Assembly: GCA_009917805.1 (NCBI GenBank)
Contig: RGES01000041.1
Location: 1 to 9,606, forward strand
Source: Verrucomicrobiota bacterium
GTDB taxonomy: Bacteria; Verrucomicrobiota; Verrucomicrobiia; Opitutales; UBA953
Direction: 5' to 3'
Length of the DNA: 9,606 nucleotides
In this document: positions 6,997-9,606 of the stretch, one piece after another
Layout: every line of letters starts with the position of its first letter
Position numbering within the stretch: position 1 is the stretch's first letter
Program-made: the position numbers and the translations under genes
Notes under the pieces: model-generated
What the model was told of the DNA's origin: nothing
The model's input: the letters and a program-made list of their open reading frames with translations, nothing else
The model's database searches: none

Positions 6997-8568
6997 ATGA
7001 AGACGCTCCGCCTGTTGCTCGCCCTCGTCGCCGGTTGCATCGGCGCGTCCGCCGCCGGCAAACCCAACATCATCATCATCCTCGTGGACGACATGGGCTA
7101 CTCGGACCTCGGCTGCTACGGCAGCGAGATCCCCACGCCCAACCTCGACGCGCTCGCCAAGAACGGCCTGCGCTTCACCCAGTTCTACAACACCGCCCGC
7201 TGCTGCCCCACCCGCGCCGCCCTGCTCACCGGCGTCTATTCCCACCAGGCCGGCGTCGGCCACATGGTCGAGAACCAGAAGCTGCCCGGCTACGTCGGCC
7301 ACCTCAACGACAGCTGCGTGACGATGGCCGAAGTGCTCAGGCCGGCCGGCTACTTCACCGCGATGACGGGCAAATGGCACGTCGGACAGAACCAAGGCGT
7401 CACCCCGAAGTCGCGCGGCTTCGACCGCAGCCTCAATGCCGCCGCCGGCGGTTTCTACTTCGCCGACGCCCCGCGGGCCGAACTCTTCCTCGACGGCGAG
7501 AAGATCGCGAACGACGACCCGCGCCTGCCCAAGGATTGGTACACCACCGACCTCTGGACGACCTACGGACTGAAGTTCATCGACGAAGCCGTGGCGGCGA
7601 AGAAACCGTTCTACCTCCACCTCTGCCACAACGCCCCGCACTTCCCGCTCCAGGCGCCCAAGGCCGACATCGAGAAGTTCCTCGGCAAGTACCGGCTCGG
7701 CTGGGAAGAGGTCCGCGCCCGCCGCTACGCCCGCCAGTTGGAAATGGGCCTGATCGACAAGCAGTGGGCCAGTTCGCCGATGCCCGATGCGATCAAAGCC
7801 TGGAAGGACATCCCCGCCGGAGAGCAGCAACGCTTCGACCATCTGATGGCCACCTACGCCGCCGTGGTGAACCGCATGGACAAGTCCATCGGCGACCTCG
7901 TCACGGGCCTCAAGCAGCGCGGCGTGCTCGACAACACCCTCATCCTCTTCATGAGCGACAACGGGGGCAACGCCGAGAGCGGCGCCAAGGGCCGGACCGA
8001 AGGCGACCCGAGCACTGGAAAGTCGCAATGGTATTGCGGCGAGAGCTGGGCCTACGCCGAGAACACCCCGTTCCGCCTCTACAAGCACTTCAACCATGAA
8101 GGCGGCATCGCCACGCCGCTCATCGCGCACTGGCCCGCCGGCATCGCGGCCAAGGACGAGTTCCGCCGCCAACCCGGCCATCTCATCGACGTGATGGCGA
8201 CGGTGGTCGAAGTCACCGGCGCGACCTACCCGAAGGAATTCAACGGCAAGCCGATCCTGCCGATGGAAGGCCGCAGCCTCGTGCCGGCCTTCGCCGATAA
8301 GCCCATCGAACGTGAGGCGCTCTTCTGGGAACACGAAGGCAACGCCGCCGTCCGCCAAGGCGACCTCAAGCTCGTCCGCCAAGGCCGCAACGGCGCCTGG
8401 GAACTCTACGACCTCAAGACCGACCGTACGGAACTGCACGACCTCGCCCAGAGCCAGCCCGAGAAGGCCAAGGAACTCGCCGCGCTCTGGCAGGCCTGGG
8501 CCGAGCGCGCCCACGTGCTCCCGGCCCCGGGCGCCGAAGGCGGCAAGAAGAAGGCGAAGAAGAAATGA
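6997..8568 (+). CDS. Secreted sulfatase (arylsulfatase-like, Cys-type)
   Basis: 523 residues, a typical length for an S1-family sulfatase, which hydrolyses sulfate esters using a formylglycine made from an active-site Cys. The signature is CCPTRAALLTG; Cys69 is the residue to be converted. Other active-site features are Asp31-Asp32 in LVDDMGYSD, Lys126 and His128 in TGKWHVG, His211/His215 in CHNAPHF, Asp321-Asn322 in MSDNGG, and Lys363 in FRLYKHFNHEGG. The export signal MKTLRLLLALVAGCIGASA can be read as Sec signal peptidase I (cut after ASA) or as a lipoprotein signal with the lipobox VAGC (Cys14). The C-terminus ends in an extra lysine tail, KKKAKKK, beyond the usual family end near ERAHVLP. 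The start lies 6 bases after the upstream stop with no Shine-Dalgarno, so co-transcription is likely. The required formylglycine-generating enzyme is not in the window. The substrate cannot be read from sequence; a sulfated polysaccharide fits the context. Confidence 0.95.
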   Translation: MKTLRLLLALVAGCIGASAAGKPNIIIILVDDMGYSDLGCYGSEIPTPNLDALAKNGLRFTQFYNTARCCPTRAALLTGVYSHQAGVGHMVENQKLPGYVGHLNDSCVTMAEVLRPAGYFTAMTGKWHVGQNQGVTPKSRGFDRSLNAAAGGFYFADAPRAELFLDGEKIANDDPRLPKDWYTTDLWTTYGLKFIDEAVAAKKPFYLHLCHNAPHFPLQAPKADIEKFLGKYRLGWEEVRARRYARQLEMGLIDKQWASSPMPDAIKAWKDIPAGEQQRFDHLMATYAAVVNRMDKSIGDLVTGLKQRGVLDNTLILFMSDNGGNAESGAKGRTEGDPSTGKSQWYCGESWAYAENTPFRLYKHFNHEGGIATPLIAHWPAGIAAKDEFRRQPGHLIDVMATVVEVTGATYPKEFNGKPILPMEGRSLVPAFADKPIEREALFWEHEGNAAVRQGDLKLVRQGRNGAWELYDLKTDRTELHDLAQSQPEKAKELAALWQAWAERAHVLPAPGAEGGKKKAKKK

Positions 8569-9606
8569 TGAGGCTCCTTTCCTTCCTGCTCGCGGTCGCG
8601 CCTCTCCTGCTGGAGGGAGCGCCGGAGCTCTCGCTCACCTCGCCGACCGACTATCAGGTCTTCCAACGACAGTTCAGGAAAGAGGGCAGCGTGAGGATCA
8701 CCGGCTCGGTGAAGGACGCCCCGGGCGCGCAGGTGGAGATCCGACTGGTCGGCAGCAAAAGAAAAGGCGAATGGCGACCGGTCAAGACAACGGCGCAGAG
8801 CACCTTCGACACCTTCATCACCAAGCCGTCCGGAGGGTGGTATCGCTGCGAGGCGCGTCTGACCCAAGGAGGCAAGACGTTGGCCGAATGCGTCGTCGCC
8901 CATGTCGGCGTCGGCGAAGTCTTCCTGGTGGCCGGACAATCCAACTCGGCCAACCACGGCGAAGAGAAGCAGAAGGCGAAGTCGGGCATGGTCTCCTCCT
9001 TCGACCGCCTCAACTGGCACCCGGCCGACGATCCGCAACGCGGCGCCTCCGGCACGGGCGGCAGTTTCATGCCTCCGCTCGGCGACATCCTCGCCGAAAA
9101 GTTCGGCGTGCCCATCGGCTTCATCCCGATCGGCATCGGCGCGACCAGCGTCCGCGAATGGCTGCCCTCCGGCGTCCCCTTCCCTGCGCCGCCGACGCTC
9201 GTCTATCGCGTACGCCAGCTGCCCGACGGAGGCTGGGAGAGCAACGGCGTCGCCTTCACGACGCTGGTCAGCCGCCAGCAGCAGTTCGGCCCCCGCGGTT
9301 TCCGCGCCGTGCTCTGGCATCAGGGCGAAAGCGACGCCAACCAGAAAGACCCGACGCGCACCCTGCCCGGCTCCCTTTACGAGGCGTACCTCCGCCGCAT
9401 CATCCGCGATTCCCGGCAGGCCGCCGGCTGGGACGCGCCTTGGTTCGTGGCGCAGGTCAGTTACCACGTGCCCGGCGACGAAGCTTCGACCGACATCCGC
9501 GAGGCGCAAGCCGCGCTCTGGAAGTCCGGCCTCGCCCTTCCGGGACCCGACAGCGATGCCCTCAAGGGCGAACTCCGCGAACGCGGCGGCAAGGGCGTGC
9601 ACTTCA
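8565..9606 (+). CDS. Secreted SGNH esterase, sialate O-acetylesterase-like, C-terminus beyond window
   Basis: The frame is open from ATG 8565 to the end of the window (347 residues seen). The start overlaps the sulfatase stop in ATGATGA-type context: ATG 8565 gives a 4-base overlap, and a second ATG at 8568 a 1-base overlap. Either implies translational coupling. MMRLLSFLLAVAPLLLEGA is a Sec signal. Residues about 22-115 form a beta-rich, Ig-like N-terminal domain (LTSPTDYQVFQRQF). The SASA-type esterase core follows: VGEVFLVAGQSNSANHGE with nucleophile Ser126, GFIPIGIGATSVREWLP, and AVLWHQGESDAN (the Gly/Gln block). GGKGVHF at the window edge holds His346, the probable catalytic His. The protein likely removes acetyl groups from acetylated sugars. 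It belongs to a different branch from the esterase domain in the gene at 1526, so the locus has two distinct deacetylase types. Arginine codons in the first part differ from the rest. Confidence 0.9.
   Translation, partial: MMRLLSFLLAVAPLLLEGAPELSLTSPTDYQVFQRQFRKEGSVRITGSVKDAPGAQVEIRLVGSKRKGEWRPVKTTAQSTFDTFITKPSGGWYRCEARLTQGGKTLAECVVAHVGVGEVFLVAGQSNSANHGEEKQKAKSGMVSSFDRLNWHPADDPQRGASGTGGSFMPPLGDILAEKFGVPIGFIPIGIGATSVREWLPSGVPFPAPPTLVYRVRQLPDGGWESNGVAFTTLVSRQQQFGPRGFRAVLWHQGESDANQKDPTRTLPGSLYEAYLRRIIRDSRQAAGWDAPWFVAQVSYHVPGDEASTDIREAQAALWKSGLALPGPDSDALKGELRERGGKGVHF

Noticed and set aside
7035..8099. Plus-strand open frame overlapping the sulfatase in another frame
   Set aside because: Its product is Arg/Pro/His-rich, typical of off-frame reading of GC-rich genes; the sulfatase frame carries all motifs.
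6088..8514. Long minus-strand open frame (808 codons)
   Set aside because: It lies opposite the cytochrome c and sulfatase coding regions with low-complexity composition and no recognisable domain.
8406..9602. Minus-strand open frame opposite the last gene
   Set aside because: The plus frame from 8565 has a signal peptide and clear SGNH esterase motifs, so the minus frame is a shadow.

Overview
The window is one GC-rich, tightly packed stretch of five same-strand genes from a bacterium of the Planctomycetota-Verrucomicrobiota (PVC) group. The family set points there: DUF1549/DUF1553 (PSCyt/PSD1) protein, DUF1501 protein, PVC-type putative membrane-bound dehydrogenase with HEAT repeats and cytochrome c, a sulfatase, and sialate O-acetylesterase-type SGNH esterases. 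The missing Shine-Dalgarno sequences and the opitutal-like protein style make Verrucomicrobiota my first guess, but the phylum is an inference.

Layout: 1-1461, C-terminal part of a DUF1553 protein whose start lies upstream. 1462-1525, a 64-bp leader ending in five 7-nt near-repeats that abut the next start codon. 1526-4426, a Tat-type DUF1501 protein fused in frame to a complete sialate O-acetylesterase domain, which is normally a separate gene. 4427-4505, a spacer with a G/C-rich stem-loop. 4506-6990, the membrane-bound dehydrogenase/HEAT/cytochrome c protein, broken by one frameshift near 6231. 6997-8568, a Cys-type sulfatase. 8565-9606, a second secreted SGNH esterase that overlaps the sulfatase stop and runs off the window. 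No gene-free stretch exceeds 80 bp; I see no tRNA, rRNA, CRISPR array, insertion sequence or origin.

The genes read as an operon-like module for envelope or extracellular breakdown of sulfated and O-acetylated glycans. The sulfatase would remove sulfate esters and the two esterases acetyl esters. The cytochrome c/propeller protein and the DUF1553/DUF1501 pair would supply a poorly understood oxidative or surface function that often accompanies such loci. All genes with a visible start carry an export signal (Sec or Tat).

The two structural oddities (in-frame fusion near 2918-2945 and frameshift near 6231) could be real biology, but both are also what small deletions or errors in a draft or metagenomic assembly would produce. 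They should be checked before being built on.
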